A stretch of 61,924 nt of DNA from Candidatus Calescibacteriota bacterium (GTDB lineage: Bacteria; CAIJMQ01; JAADFP01). How positions within the stretch are numbered: the first letter of the stretch is position 1; the number at the start of each line of letters is the position of its first letter. The notes under the pieces were generated by a model, which was not told the origin of the DNA, did not search any database, and saw only the letters and a program-made list of their open reading frames with translations. This document shows, piece after piece, positions 1 through 8,910 of this stretch. A program made the translations under genes and the position numbers. The DNA lies in assembly GCA_021162785.1 (NCBI GenBank), contig JAGGYA010000018.1, positions 1-61,924 of the forward strand. Direction: 5' to 3'.

Positions 1-1
1 C

Positions 2-190
2 CCGGATAGTGATATAGATATACTAATTATCTCATCCGAAATACCGGAGGGAATATTTTCTCAGGCAGAAATTAAACTGGAGATAAAAAATAAATTCCCT
101 GATGCACCCTTTGAATTACATTTAATCACACCAGAAGAATACCAAAACTGGTACAAAAAATTTATAAAAAATGAGTTTAAGGAGGTTTAA
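2..190 (+). CDS. MNT-type nucleotidyltransferase, C-terminal part (cut by window edge)
   Basis: The reading frame is open from base 2 to the TAA at 188-190 and encodes about 62 residues. It begins in the conserved SDIDILII stretch. This is the second half of the GS...SDID active-site signature of DNA polymerase beta-like minimal nucleotidyltransferases, where the Asp residues bind metal. The N-terminal part with the GS motif lies outside the window. Stand-alone MNT proteins are often paired with HEPN proteins as toxin-antitoxin modules, where MNT can transfer AMP to the HEPN toxin. No HEPN gene follows here, so a partner could only lie upstream. The stop abuts the end of the decayed gene on the other strand. 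The family call is good; the pairing is inference. Confidence 0.75.
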   Translation, partial: PDSDIDILIISSEIPEGIFSQAEIKLEIKNKFPDAPFELHLITPEEYQNWYKKFIKNEFKEV

Positions 191-1000
191 GACGAAAAAC
201 ATATAACTTTTGAAGGGAATAAATTCATCACACTTTCCGGTAACTTTCTGAACTTATGCAGTTTCCTTTCCAGAAGATAAATTTCGCAGGGAGGAAAGTT
301 TTGTTTTAAAAATTGGGAGAGGTGGTGTGGATGTATTCGCAGGTGGGGGGGGTTCGTGGAGGGTGAGGTGGTTGAGGTTAACTGCTTTTACTTTGTATCG
401 GAGATTCTTCAGGTAATTAAGTATTTTCCAGATGCTTTGGGAGATTTTTGAGAGGAAATCGTGATGGATTTCACAGAAGATTTTTAGTTTGTTTTTACGC
501 AGGGTTTTTTGCTCCTTTGAGGACTAAAAGCTTGCTTCCCTCACAATCCATATGAATAAGGTCTATTTTTCTCCACCTTGTTTTCTTCAAGGAAAGTATC
601 TAAAAAGATGGTTTTAACTGTGATCTTCTCTGTTTTTTCCTGGGGGATGAAGGAGGTTGCCCCTCCATTTATATAGAAAACTTCCTCACCCTTTTTGTCC
701 GTGACCGGGTAGGGGAAAATCTTCGCATTCTTTTCTTTATTTAGCAGAAGATTTTCTTGAAGAAGTTTCCTGGACTCAGGAATTGGTTCAAAACATTAGG
801 CAATTCCTTTCTCTCCTACAGATTTGGCTATTGCTACCGTGGTCATCCCTGCATATCCTCCCATCTCCACTGCGATCATGCCTTCTTGAGCTATTGTTTT
901 TAAAAACTCCACCTCTCCTCTCTCATGAGGATGTTCAGCGAGAAATTGGGAGAAGGAAGGGCTATTGAAGATGAAACAATGGGAAAGAGAATTATGCTGA
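187..1000 (-). pseudogene. Decayed FkbM-family SAM-dependent methyltransferase
   Basis: The minus strand holds clear pieces of one FkbM-like methyltransferase spread over three frames. From about 950 down to 800 one frame reads a GEVEFLKT...AVEMGGYAGMTTVAIAKS segment, which resembles the SAM-binding motif I. The same frame has an in-frame TAA at 796-798 and then continues as CFEPIPESRKLLQENL. At about 575 the frame shifts to IDLIHMDCEGSKLLVLKGAK, the FkbM hallmark. At about 500 it shifts again to KLKIFCEIHHDF and runs to the TAA at 187-189. One stop and two frameshifts indicate an inactivated gene. The 5' end is too eroded to place; weaker matching sequence with stops may reach about 1180. 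Intact relatives methylate sugars, lipids or natural products. Confidence 0.8.
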
Positions 1001-1218
1001 GGGTTACTCCTGTATTGGAATTTCTAAACTCTCCTGGAGAGATAAAAATATCCTCCCCTTTATGAGAAATAAGCGAGTGATTCCCTTTTCTACTCCAGAT
1101 TTTCTATTTCACCTGCTTCCTTAATTACAGGATTTTCCACAATTTAAGCAATAACTACCCTTCCCTTTCTGCTCCTAACTCTGTTTTGAAAGGGAATTGA
1201 GGAAAAAAATGAGGAATT

Positions 1219-1243
1219 AAAGACTCCTTAACAAGAAGACTTT
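1219..1243 (-). terminator. Probable intrinsic terminator of the pseudopilin gene
   Basis: On the minus strand an 11-bp stem, with one U-U mismatch and one G-U pair, encloses a 3-base loop. It overlaps the stop codon of the pseudopilin. A run of seven T follows about nine bases downstream (1203-1209). The stem is AT-rich and the T run is displaced, so efficiency is uncertain. Confidence 0.4.
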
Positions 1244-1967
1244 ACTCCCCATAAAATCCCCAGTTCCCACTGTTCTTCACATAATACTGTTGACTCTGTT
1301 TTGTCCAGGGAACCCACCGCACATCTCCACCCACATGAAGAATATTGCTACCTTCTGGTGGAGATTTTGGGTCTCCACTTACCGAGTGATTTACACGTGC
1401 CCAGTCATAAGGGGATCTTTCCCTTCTTACCACCATGTCTGCCATAAGGACCCATTCAGCTTTTGAACGGGACATTTTGGTAGGTGGAGAATAGTGGATT
1501 TCGGATGTTTCGGCCATGTTGCAGAAAAGTGAATATCCCATATAGGTGACATGGTCATTATTGAGACCTCCTACTTTTTCCCAGTTAGTATCTGTATTAT
1601 AGTCTGAACGGGAAGGACAATAGAAGTTCGGACGAAGCAGTCCATAACTCTGTAATGTCTCTCGGATACAACTTCCTACAGGGGACCCATTACGGTAAAG
1701 TTTGGTTGGATCTTTGTAAGTATTCAGGGTAGCACAGTAGTAAATATGACAATTTCCTGGGAACCATCCGTCAAAGTCGTTTGTGTACATGGTAAGTGCA
1801 CAACCCCATTGCTTCAGGTTGTTCATACAAACACTCCTCCTTGCTTTCTCTCTTGCTCTCTGAAGTGCGGGGAGAAGTATGGCTGCAATAATTGCAATGA
1901 TAGCAATTACAGTGAGTAGCTCAATGAGTGTGAATCCTTGCCTCCACCATCTCAAACAGCTTCTCAC
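1242..1967 (-). CDS. Pseudopilin with prepilin N-methylation signal (DUF1559-like)
   Basis: A 241-residue type IV pilin-like protein. After a 10-residue basic leader comes the class III signal G11|FTLIE with Glu16 at +5, then a hydrophobic helix ([16 protein letters not shown]). This is cleaved and methylated by a PilD-type peptidase. The globular part ends with a glycine turn (LHVGGDVRW) resembling the H-X9-DG tail of the DUF1559 group, and it has several cysteines. Such proteins are abundant in PVC and related phyla; their exact role is mostly unknown. The start is GTG at 1967, placed by AGGAGGTGA at about 1973-1981; an ATG two codon positions away is in another frame. A single-gene transcript is likely, given its own promoter and terminator. 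Confidence 0.85.
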   Translation of the reverse strand: MRSCLRWWRQGFTLIELLTVIAIIAIIAAILLPALQRAREKARRSVCMNNLKQWGCALTMYTNDFDGWFPGNCHIYYCATLNTYKDPTKLYRNGSPVGSCIRETLQSYGLLRPNFYCPSRSDYNTDTNWEKVGGLNNDHVTYMGYSLFCNMAETSEIHYSPPTKMSRSKAEWVLMADMVVRRERSPYDWARVNHSVSGDPKSPPEGSNILHVGGDVRWVPWTKQSQQYYVKNSGNWGFYGE

Positions 1968-2005
1968 TCATTTCACCTCCTTTCTTTTTATTTTTTCCTA
2001 CATCC

Positions 2006-2034
2006 ACTATCCCACTTTTTTCTTTTTGTGTCAA
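2006..2034 (-). promoter_or_regulatory. Sigma-70-type promoter of the pseudopilin gene
   Basis: Minus-strand TTGACA (2034-2029), a 17-base spacer, then GATAGT (2011-2006). The predicted start lies about 32 bases before the GTG codon, leaving a leader with a strong Shine-Dalgarno. The -35 is a perfect match and the -10 matches 4 of 6. Confidence 0.65.
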
Positions 2035-2294
2035 GGTTTAATGGAGAAAGAGGATTAGGCTTTATCATCCTTTCTTGCAAATCCTCAGGAATATGGATAA
2101 ATGAGGAGTAGAAGAATTTGGGGCTTCAGCATCAGGTGGAAGTATACTTAACGGTGAGGAAATGAAATGCAAGGGGTAAGATTTTTTTCCTGAAGGATTT
2201 CTCAGGAGAGTCGTATCTTCCCATCCTGGTGAGGTGGATGCTGGAGGGGAAAAGTTAATGAAGGAGGTTTCTCTTCTATACTCCCCTATATCCA
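2035..2294. other. Intergenic region between divergent genes
   Basis: Between the two divergent promoters I find no supported gene. A 76-codon frame on the minus strand (2065-2295) lacks a ribosome site, has no recognised family, and its ATG overlaps the promoter of the next gene. It may be a remnant of a larger protein, since its middle (SPGWEDTTLLRNPSGKK) reads like ordinary protein, but nothing secure can be said. Confidence 0.4.
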
Positions 2295-2323
2295 TTGACA
2301 GGGGTTTTTTCTTTTGTTTTAAT
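2295..2323 (+). promoter_or_regulatory. Sigma-70-type promoter of the isomerase-like gene
   Basis: TTGACA (2295-2300), exactly 17 bases, then TTTAAT (2318-2323). The expected transcription start is near 2330, just before the AGGGAGGA ribosome site at 2332-2340 of the gene starting at 2345. Confidence 0.7.
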
Positions 2324-2344
2324 TCCCTTTAAAGGGAGGAGAAA

Positions 2345-3109
2345 ATGGAGAAATTAATAGTTGGATTACAGGTTTATACTTTAAGGGATTTTTGTAAAGG
2401 AGTAGAGCTTACTTCCTCTACATTCAAAAGGATAAGGGAAATGGGTTATAGGGTGGTAGAAATAGCTGGTATTAAAGATGTGGATGTAAAAAATTTAAGA
2501 AAAATTCTAAATGATTACGAGTTATATGCCTGGAGCATTCATATTCCTTACTCTATCCTCATTAACCAGACTGAGAAAATTATTGAAGAAAGTAAAATTA
2601 TTGGATGTAAGGCAATAATTTGCCCCGGTTTACCCCAAGAGTTACATACAAAAGAAGGTTATCTTAAAGTAGCAAATGAGTTTCAGAGAATTGCTCCCAT
2701 TTTAAAAAAGGAAGGATTTAAACTTGCTTTCCATAACCATTCTCTGGAATTGGAAAAATTTGAAGGGAAAACAGGATTAGAGATACTTCTGGAAAATGCA
2801 CCTGAATGGGAAATTCAAATTGATACTTACTGGATACAACACGGAGGGGGAGATCCAGCAGAATGGATCGAAAAATTTTCCGGAAGAGTCTCTTCCATCC
2901 ATTTGAAAGATATGGGAATCATAAAAGGAAAGCAGGTAATGCCTCCGGTGGGAGAAGGGAATCTTAATTGGAGAAGGATTATTGAAGCCTGCAAAAAAGC
3001 GGGAGTAAAGTATGGTTTCGTTGAAATGGATGAAACTATTATAGATCCTTTTGAAGCGGTAAGAATTTCTTTACAAAATCTTAAAAACTTGGGATTTGAA
3101 TCTTTTTAA
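2345..3109 (+). CDS. Sugar phosphate isomerase/epimerase-like TIM barrel
   Basis: A 254-residue single-domain protein of the xylose isomerase-like (AP endonuclease 2) fold. Visible landmarks are GLQVYTLRDF at the start, HIPY, the strand-end FHNH, IDTYWI with a likely metal-binding Asp, SIHLKD and a late Glu (FVEMDE). These fit the metal-binding His/Glu/Asp set used by myo-inosose dehydratases, tagatose epimerases and related sugar enzymes. The substrate cannot be read from sequence. The start has a good ribosome site (GGGAGGAGAAA). The gene stands alone between its own promoter and that of carA. A second relative lies at 30749-31597 next to a Gfo/Idh/MocA oxidoreductase, so the organism may catabolise cyclitols or modified sugars; that is inference. 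Confidence 0.85.
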   Translation: MEKLIVGLQVYTLRDFCKGVELTSSTFKRIREMGYRVVEIAGIKDVDVKNLRKILNDYELYAWSIHIPYSILINQTEKIIEESKIIGCKAIICPGLPQELHTKEGYLKVANEFQRIAPILKKEGFKLAFHNHSLELEKFEGKTGLEILLENAPEWEIQIDTYWIQHGGGDPAEWIEKFSGRVSSIHLKDMGIIKGKQVMPPVGEGNLNWRRIIEACKKAGVKYGFVEMDETIIDPFEAVRISLQNLKNLGFESF

Positions 3110-3122
3110 ATCTTTTATATAG

Positions 3123-3151
3123 TTGACCTCCCGGAGGGTTTCGCGTAGAAT
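3123..3151 (+). promoter_or_regulatory. carA promoter with palindrome in the spacer
   Basis: TTGACC (3123-3128), 17 bases, TAGAAT (3146-3151). The transcription start should fall about 4-5 bases before the carA ATG at 3163, and there is no Shine-Dalgarno, so the message is nearly leaderless. The spacer contains the odd palindrome CCTCC-C-GGAGG (3127-3137), a possible operator between -35 and -10. Confidence 0.65.
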
Positions 3152-3162
3152 TTCCCAAAAAC

Positions 3163-4296
3163 ATGGCACGGGCATATCTTGTGCTGGAGGATGGTTTCTA
3201 CCTACAGGGTGAATCCTTCGGTGCGGAAGGAGAAACCTTCGGTGAAGTAGTTTTTAATACATCTCTCACTGGTTATCAGGAAGTACTCACTGATCCCTCT
3301 TATAAGGGACAGATTGTCACTATGACTTACCCTTTAATTGGAAACTACGGGATAAATCCCTTAGATGTGGAATCAAGAAGTGTGTGGGTGGAAGGTTTTG
3401 TGGTGAGAGAAAAATCAAAAATTGCCTCTAACTGGAGAAGCGAGGAAACTCTGGATGAGTATCTAAAAAGGTATGGAGTGATAGGAATTGAAGGTGTGGA
3501 TACAAGGGCTCTTACCCGACATATAAGACTTCAGGGTGCAATGAAAGGGTGCATCTCAACTATAGATGGGGATATTAAGAGACTGGTTAAAAAGGTGAAA
3601 GAGTCTCCTGGGCTGGTGGGAAGAGACCTGGTGAAAGAAGTTACTTACCAGGAACCTTTTGAATGGACAGAACCTTTAAGAGATGAGTGGTGGGAACCCA
3701 TCATCTTTGGCGAATACACCCATTTAAAAGTGGTGGTGCTGGATTGTGGGGTGAAATTCAATATTCTCCGAATTTTAAAGAGTTACGGTTGCCAGGTTAT
3801 AGTGGTCCCAGCTTTCTTTAAGGCAAAGGATATTCTCTCCTACAACCCTGATGGTGTGCTTCTTTCCAATGGGCCAGGTGATCCGGCTGCAGTTCCTTAC
3901 ATCGTGGAGGAGGTGAGAAAACTCATAGGAGAAGTCCCCCTATTTGGTATCTGTTTCGGGCACCAGATGCTGGGACAGGCACTGGGTGGAAAAACTTTCA
4001 AACTCAAATTTGGGCATCATGGAGGGAATCATCCGGTGATGGATCTCAGAACCAGAAAGGTGGAAATAACTACTCAAAACCATGGATTCTGCGTGGATAT
4101 TGAAACTCTTCCCAAAGGAGAGGTGGAACTTACCCATATAAATCTTAATGATATGACTTTGGAAGGGCTTCAGCATAAAAAGTATCCTCTTTTCTCTCTT
4201 CAATATCATCCTGAAGCTGGACCTGGTCCTCATGATTCGAGGTATCTTTTCAGAGAATTTATAAAACTTATGGAGGAAGGGAAACTTGGGAATTAA
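3163..4296 (+). CDS. carA: Carbamoyl-phosphate synthase, small (glutaminase) subunit
   Basis: A 377-residue CarA of normal length. It releases ammonia from glutamine for CarB in arginine and pyrimidine synthesis. Residues 1-150 form the CPSase small-chain domain (LEDGFYLQGESFGAEGE, FNTSLTGYQEVLTDPSY). The class I amidotransferase domain follows, with nucleophile Cys264 in GICFGHQMLG and the triad partners His349 and Glu351 in YHPEAGPGPHDS. The first ATG is the only fitting start. It has no Shine-Dalgarno and sits just behind the promoter. carB follows only after two inserted genes. Arginine genes argJ and argB lie elsewhere in the window. Confidence 0.97.
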   Translation: MARAYLVLEDGFYLQGESFGAEGETFGEVVFNTSLTGYQEVLTDPSYKGQIVTMTYPLIGNYGINPLDVESRSVWVEGFVVREKSKIASNWRSEETLDEYLKRYGVIGIEGVDTRALTRHIRLQGAMKGCISTIDGDIKRLVKKVKESPGLVGRDLVKEVTYQEPFEWTEPLRDEWWEPIIFGEYTHLKVVVLDCGVKFNILRILKSYGCQVIVVPAFFKAKDILSYNPDGVLLSNGPGDPAAVPYIVEEVRKLIGEVPLFGICFGHQMLGQALGGKTFKLKFGHHGGNHPVMDLRTRKVEITTQNHGFCVDIETLPKGEVELTHINLNDMTLEGLQHKKYPLFSLQYHPEAGPGPHDSRYLFREFIKLMEEGKLGN

Positions 4297-4972
4297 TCTC
4301 TGGGTGTTTTTGGGGGATATAAAAGATTCGGGCAAAATGGAAAATAGGCACGAAGTCCAAGAGAAATTAATTGAAATATTTGAAGAACTTAATAGAGAAT
4401 ATGAAACCCAACTTATTGCGAATTTAGCAATAACGCGAGGGGATGAATTTGGTTGTGCAAGTGAAAATCCGGTGACTCTCAATAGAATCGGTGACGAGTT
4501 GTGGTTGAGAACTTCTGAGGTAGAAGTAAAAATAGGGGGAAGAGTAAAACCTTTTCTTTTCCGATATGCAATCGCCTATGGAGAAATCTCCGCATTCCCC
4601 GAAAAAGAAATCGGTTTAATGGATGGGCCTGTGTTTCGAACCCTGGATGAGAAAATTAAGGAGTTAAAAACTCACCCGGGAGGATGGGTATATTTTGAAG
4701 GGCTGGGAGAAGCAGAAGATAACCTCTTTAATGCTTTTAAAAATCTCCTTTACTTATTCTTAGCAAATTTGAGTGTGAGCGAAAGAAAAATAGTTTATCT
4801 CTTTCATATGTTTAAAAGCCAGAAAACAATTGCTAAAAAATTAGGTGTTACACAACCTTACATTTCCAAGGTGCTTAGAAAAACTAATTGGCAGTTGGTC
4901 GAAAGATGTTTGGAAAGTTTTAATATTTGGCTAAAACACATAACTGATATAGGTTATAGAGAATGTTTATAA
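4286..4972 (+). CDS. SatD-like protein with C-terminal helix-turn-helix
   Basis: A 228-residue protein. The N-terminal part (GDIKDSGK, then HEVQEKLIEIFEELN and ITRGDEFG) resembles the SatD family, which typically starts with a GDI-x2-S motif near residue 10. Residues about 185-210 look like a helix-turn-helix (TIAKKLGVTQPYISKVL). SatD was named from a streptococcal acid-tolerance locus; its biochemistry is unknown. The start is TTG at 4286, fixed by GGAGGAAGG at 4272-4280. The gene overlaps the last 11 bases of carA and is probably translationally coupled. It is followed by a small membrane-protein gene, an arrangement also seen around SatD genes elsewhere. Tandem inverted repeats at its 3' end may be its binding site. 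Family call is moderate; DNA binding is inference. Confidence 0.65.
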   Translation: MGINLWVFLGDIKDSGKMENRHEVQEKLIEIFEELNREYETQLIANLAITRGDEFGCASENPVTLNRIGDELWLRTSEVEVKIGGRVKPFLFRYAIAYGEISAFPEKEIGLMDGPVFRTLDEKIKELKTHPGGWVYFEGLGEAEDNLFNAFKNLLYLFLANLSVSERKIVYLFHMFKSQKTIAKKLGVTQPYISKVLRKTNWQLVERCLESFNIWLKHITDIGYRECL

Positions 4973-4988
4973 CTTAATTAGGTTATAA
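4940..4988. repeat. Tandem inverted repeats (ATAAC-N8-GTTAT, two copies)
   Basis: Two copies of an ATAAC / GTTAT inverted repeat, each with an 8-base spacer, occur at 4940-4957 and 4969-4986, spaced 29 bases. The arms of the second extend to 7 bp (TTATAAC/GTTATAA, 4967-4988). The first lies in the last codons of the SatD-like gene. The second spans its stop and ends 3 bases before the ATG at 4992. Identical arm and spacer geometry suggests an operator for a dimeric regulator, or RNA hairpins near the ribosome site of the next gene. Confidence 0.5.
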
Positions 4989-4991
4989 AAT

Positions 4992-5342
4992 ATGCCAGAA
5001 ATTTTTACTCTTCTCTTATTATGGGGACTTGTGGGGCTACTCAATCTTCCCTCTGGATTTCCTACTCTCTTTCGTAAACTCAGAGAATTTTTTCAAATAG
5101 AGGAAGAGGAAAGGAAATTAAAAAGAATAGGATTAATTATCGGTATCTGCGAAGGTTTAATTGTGGTAACATTCTCCTTTTTTAGGGCGTGGCAGGCCCT
5201 TTCCCTCGTATTCGGTGGGAAAATACTCTTTCGAGTCCTGGAAAAGGAAAGGAAAGAAATACTTAATTATTATCTGACTGGGAGTCTGTTAAACTTCACT
5301 TTTTGGTTAATGATAGGAACTATTTTTAGCATGCTGAGGTAA
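4992..5342 (+). CDS. Small membrane protein of unknown function
   Basis: A 116-residue protein with three or four hydrophobic segments: about residues 4-22, 46-64, 66-76 (weaker), and 95-114. They are separated by a charged loop (EEEERKLKR). I do not recognise the family. It lacks the features of DUF3307, the usual membrane partner of SatD genes, but it occupies the same position. The ATG at 4992 follows the inverted repeats and has no clear Shine-Dalgarno, so translation may depend on the upstream gene. It ends 2 bases before carB and is surely cotranscribed with it. Confidence 0.7.
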   Translation: MPEIFTLLLLWGLVGLLNLPSGFPTLFRKLREFFQIEEEERKLKRIGLIIGICEGLIVVTFSFFRAWQALSLVFGGKILFRVLEKERKEILNYYLTGSLLNFTFWLMIGTIFSMLR

Positions 5343-5344
5343 TC

Positions 5345-8300
5345 ATGCCTAAGAGGAAGGATATTAAAAAGATTCTCATAATAGGTTCGGGCCCTATAGT
5401 GATCGGTCAGGCATGTGAGTTTGATTATTCCGGTTCTCAGGCTTGCAAGGCTTTGAAACAGGAGGGTTATGAGGTAATTCTTGTCAATTCCAATCCCGCT
5501 ACCATTATGACTGATCCAGGAATGGCTGATAAAACCTATATAGAACCCCTTACTCCTGAAGTTGTGGAAAAAATCATTGCCCGGGAAAGACCAGATGCCT
5601 GCCTCCCAACTATGGGTGGACAAACTGGACTTAATATTGCTGCTATTCTGGCTAAAGAAGGTGTGTTTGATCGCTATGGAGTTGAACTTATTGGAGCAAA
5701 ATTTGAGGCTATTCGTAAAGCGGAGGAGAGAGATCTTTTTCGCGAGAGTATGAGAAAGATCGGCCTTAAAGTTCCAGATAGTGCTTATGTGAGGAGTGTG
5801 GAAGAAGCCCTGGAATGGGTTAAAGGAAGGGATTATCCATTTGTTATAAGACCCTCCTATACTCTTGCAGGAACAGGAGGGGGAGTAGCCTATAATGTTG
5901 ATGAGTTAAAAGCCTTGGTTCAGCGAGGGATAGAGTATAGTTTGATTGGGCAGGTATTGGTAGAAGAGTCTGTTCTGGGCTGGAAAGAATACGAACTTGA
6001 GGTTATGAGGGATCTTAAAGATAATGTTGTCATAATCTGTTCAATTGAAAACTTTGATCCTATGGGGATTCACACAGGTGATTCTATCACCGTTGCTCCT
6101 GCCCAGACACTGACAGATAAGGAATATCAGAGGATGAGAGATGCTGCCATTGCAGTGATAAGAGAGGTAGGAGTGGAAACCGGGGGATCAAATATTCAGT
6201 TTGCAGTTCATCCGGAAACTGGAGAAATGGTTGTGATAGAAATGAATCCAAGGGTCTCCAGATCTTCCGCTCTTGCTTCCAAAGCTACCGGATTCCCCAT
6301 AGCCAAGTTTGCTGCTAAACTTGCCATTGGATATACTCTGGATGAAATACCTAATGATATAACCAAAAAAACACCTGCCTGTTTTGAACCAACAATTGAT
6401 TACTGTGTGGTAAAGATGCCTCGCTGGGATTTTGAAAAGTTCCCTGATGCAGAGGCTACATTAACCACAGAGATGAAGTCTGTGGGAGAGGCAATGGCTA
6501 TAGGAAGAAATTTTAAAGAAGCTCTTCAAAAAGCGATAAGGAGTCTGGAAAAAGGGAGAATGGGATTGGGTGCAGATGGGAAGGATCCTCTCAAACCTCC
6601 CTATGACTTAGAAGTTATAAGGGAAAAACTAAAAACTCCTAATGCAGAAAGAGTTTTCTATATCAGATATGCTTACCTTGCAGGTATGAGCACGGAAGAA
6701 ATCTATGAACTAACCAAGATAGACCCCTGGTTCTTAGAAAATATAAAGGAAATTGTGGAAATGGAGGATGAAATAAGGGAAAAACCTCTCACTCCTGGAC
6801 TCCTTCGAAAAGCCAAATCTTTTGGTTTCTCCGATGTCCAGATAGCCCATCTTAAAGGAAAGACGGAAAAGGAAATAAGAGAACTCCGGGAAAAGGAGGG
6901 TATTAAACCTGCTTATAAACTGGTGGATACCTGTGCAGGGGAGTTCGAAGCATATACTCCTTACTATTATTCAGCTTACGAGTTTGAAGATGAAGTAGAG
7001 GTGAGTGACCGTAAGAAAATTATGATTCTTGGGGGAGGGCCAAACCGGATTGGACAGGGGATAGAGTTTGACTACTGCTGTGTGCAAGCTGCTTTTGCTT
7101 TGAGGGAGGAAGGTTTTGAAGTCATAATGGTTAACTGTAATCCGGAGACAGTGAGTACGGACTATGATACTTCGGATCGTCTTTACTTTGAACCCTTAAC
7201 TCTTGAGGATGTTCTGGCTATTGCAAGGAAAGAAAAACCTTACGGTGTGATAGTTCAACTGGGTGGGCAAACACCTCTCAATCTCGCCCTTGCACTTAAA
7301 AGAGAAGGGGTAAGGGTTCTGGGAACTGACCCAGAAGACATAAACAGGGCGGAAGACAGAAAACTCTTTGCAGAACTTCTTCACAAACTGGGTCTTAAAC
7401 ATACACCTTATGGAACTGGGTACTCCTTTGAAGAAGCCAGAGAAATTGCCAAGAGAATAGGATATCCAGTATTGGTAAGACCTTCCTATGTCTTGGGTGG
7501 GAGAGCAATGGAAATAGTTTATGATGAAAAATCCCTGGAGAGATACATACAGGAAGCGTCCCGTGTTTCCTCTGAACATCCTATTCTTATAGATAAGTTT
7601 CTGGAATCAGCCATTGAAGTGGATGTGGATGCTATCTCAGATGGAGAAATTACTGTGATAGGTGGAGTGATGGAACATATTGAGGAGGCAGGGGTGCATT
7701 CTGGTGACTCTGCCTGTGCTCTTCCTCCTTATAGTCTTTCCAAAGAAATTGTTGAGGAATTGAAAGCTCAGACTCGGGCTATTGCTAAGGAACTTAGAGT
7801 TAGAGGTCTGATAAATATTCAGTTTGCCATCCAGGGTAAAGACATTTATGTTCTGGAGGTTAACCCACGGGCATCTCGAACTGTCCCCTTCGTTGGGAAA
7901 GCTACGGGCATTCCACTGGCAAGACTGGCAGCAAAAGTTATGATTGGTAAATCCTTAAAAGAGCTGGGGTTCACAAAGGAGGTAGAAGTAAAACATACTG
8001 CGGTTAAAGAAGCAGTATTTCCCTTTATCCGATTCCCGGGAGTGGATATTATCCTGGGGCCAGAGATGAAGTCCACGGGAGAGGTAATGGGGATAGATGA
8101 AGATTTTGGGAAAGCATTTGCAAAATCCCAGATGGCTGCAGGTAATACCCTTCCTTTAAAAGGAACGGTTTTTGTCTCTGTTGCAGATAGAGATAAAAAG
8201 AGTATTGTGCCTGTGGTGAAAAAACTTAAAGAACTTGGGTTTGAGGTAATTGCTACAAAAGGCACAAGAGAATACCTCAAGAAAGCAGGAATTGAAGTAA

Positions 8301-8587
8301 AACTGGTAAATAAAATTGCTGAGGGGAGACCTCATGTGGTGGATTACATAAAGAATGGAGATATCCAGCTTATCATAAATACTCCTATTGGGAAGGGGCC
8401 TAAATTCGATGAATACAAAATCAGAAGAGAAGCTACAGTCCACAAGATACCCATCATCACCACCATTCCCGGTGCTTTTGCTGCAGTTAAAGGGATCGAG
8501 GCTCTCCTACGAGAAGAAATTCGTGTCAAGTCCTTACAGGAGTATCACTCTGTAGTATATGAGGAAAACCATGTAAAAATCTTATAA
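5345..8587 (+). CDS. carB: Carbamoyl-phosphate synthase, large subunit
   Basis: A full-length 1080-residue CarB. It makes carbamoyl phosphate from bicarbonate, two ATP and ammonia channelled from CarA. The two homologous halves are visible. The first begins [23 protein letters not shown] with its ATP-grasp domain to about residue 400. An oligomerisation domain follows, and the second half starts near 560 ([21 protein letters not shown]). The last about 130 residues form the MGS-like allosteric domain ([23 protein letters not shown]), which in relatives binds UMP or ornithine. The ATG follows GAGGTAATC. The gene is separated from carA by the SatD-like and membrane genes. Its stop lies 2 bases from the stop of the opposing V-ATPase operon, leaving no room for a terminator. 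Confidence 0.97.
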   Translation: MPKRKDIKKILIIGSGPIVIGQACEFDYSGSQACKALKQEGYEVILVNSNPATIMTDPGMADKTYIEPLTPEVVEKIIARERPDACLPTMGGQTGLNIAAILAKEGVFDRYGVELIGAKFEAIRKAEERDLFRESMRKIGLKVPDSAYVRSVEEALEWVKGRDYPFVIRPSYTLAGTGGGVAYNVDELKALVQRGIEYSLIGQVLVEESVLGWKEYELEVMRDLKDNVVIICSIENFDPMGIHTGDSITVAPAQTLTDKEYQRMRDAAIAVIREVGVETGGSNIQFAVHPETGEMVVIEMNPRVSRSSALASKATGFPIAKFAAKLAIGYTLDEIPNDITKKTPACFEPTIDYCVVKMPRWDFEKFPDAEATLTTEMKSVGEAMAIGRNFKEALQKAIRSLEKGRMGLGADGKDPLKPPYDLEVIREKLKTPNAERVFYIRYAYLAGMSTEEIYELTKIDPWFLENIKEIVEMEDEIREKPLTPGLLRKAKSFGFSDVQIAHLKGKTEKEIRELREKEGIKPAYKLVDTCAGEFEAYTPYYYSAYEFEDEVEVSDRKKIMILGGGPNRIGQGIEFDYCCVQAAFALREEGFEVIMVNCNPETVSTDYDTSDRLYFEPLTLEDVLAIARKEKPYGVIVQLGGQTPLNLALALKREGVRVLGTDPEDINRAEDRKLFAELLHKLGLKHTPYGTGYSFEEAREIAKRIGYPVLVRPSYVLGGRAMEIVYDEKSLERYIQEASRVSSEHPILIDKFLESAIEVDVDAISDGEITVIGGVMEHIEEAGVHSGDSACALPPYSLSKEIVEELKAQTRAIAKELRVRGLINIQFAIQGKDIYVLEVNPRASRTVPFVGKATGIPLARLAAKVMIGKSLKELGFTKEVEVKHTAVKEAVFPFIRFPGVDIILGPEMKSTGEVMGIDEDFGKAFAKSQMAAGNTLPLKGTVFVSVADRDKKSIVPVVKKLKELGFEVIATKGTREYLKKAGIEVKLVNKIAEGRPHVVDYIKNGDIQLIINTPIGKGPKFDEYKIRREATVHKIPIITTIPGAFAAVKGIEALLREEIRVKSLQEYHSVVYEENHVKIL

Positions 8588-8589
8588 GG

Positions 8590-8910
8590 TTATTTTTCCT
8601 TCCAGAGTTCCACACCCAGATTCTCTCTCACCAGTCTTCCAAGAAGTTCCCTCCCCAGTTTCTTCTGGGAAGTTGGAGTGGGAAGAATAAGAAGAGGGAT
8701 AGGGAGATGAGAAGAAAACTTTGCAAGTTCAGAAGGAGAAATATCTATAATATCTTCGGTGATAAGAAGGAAATGATACTCCTCAAGCTGGATATTCTCC
8801 AAAATCTCTTTTATCTCTTTAAAATTTCTTGAGTCCCTTACCTCGAAACCTAAGGCACCCAAAGGCTCCAGTATCTCTTCCCTTCCCAAAGCCAAAATTT
8901 TATAGAACAT
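8590..8910 (-). CDS. V-type ATP synthase subunit F
   Basis: A 106-residue Rossmann-like small subunit. In V/A-type ATPases, F binds the central stalk and modulates the motor. The sequence fits the family: a short first strand (KILALGREE), a GFEVRD turn, and the mid-protein FLLITEDI / PLLILPTP strand pair. It is the last gene of the operon, overlapping subunit C by 11 bases. In the common bacterial order G-I-K-E-C-F-A-B-D, subunits A, B and D should come next, but carB arrives from the other strand after 2 bases. Confidence 0.85.
   Translation of the reverse strand: MFYKILALGREEILEPLGALGFEVRDSRNFKEIKEILENIQLEEYHFLLITEDIIDISPSELAKFSSHLPIPLLILPTPTSQKKLGRELLGRLVRENLGVELWKEK

Noticed and set aside
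783-968. 61-codon frame on the plus strand
   Set aside because: Lies opposite the decayed methyltransferase, whose protein motifs explain the sequence.
2065-2295. 76-codon frame on the minus strand
   Set aside because: No ribosome site, no recognised family, and its start lies in the promoter of the next gene; at most a fossil.
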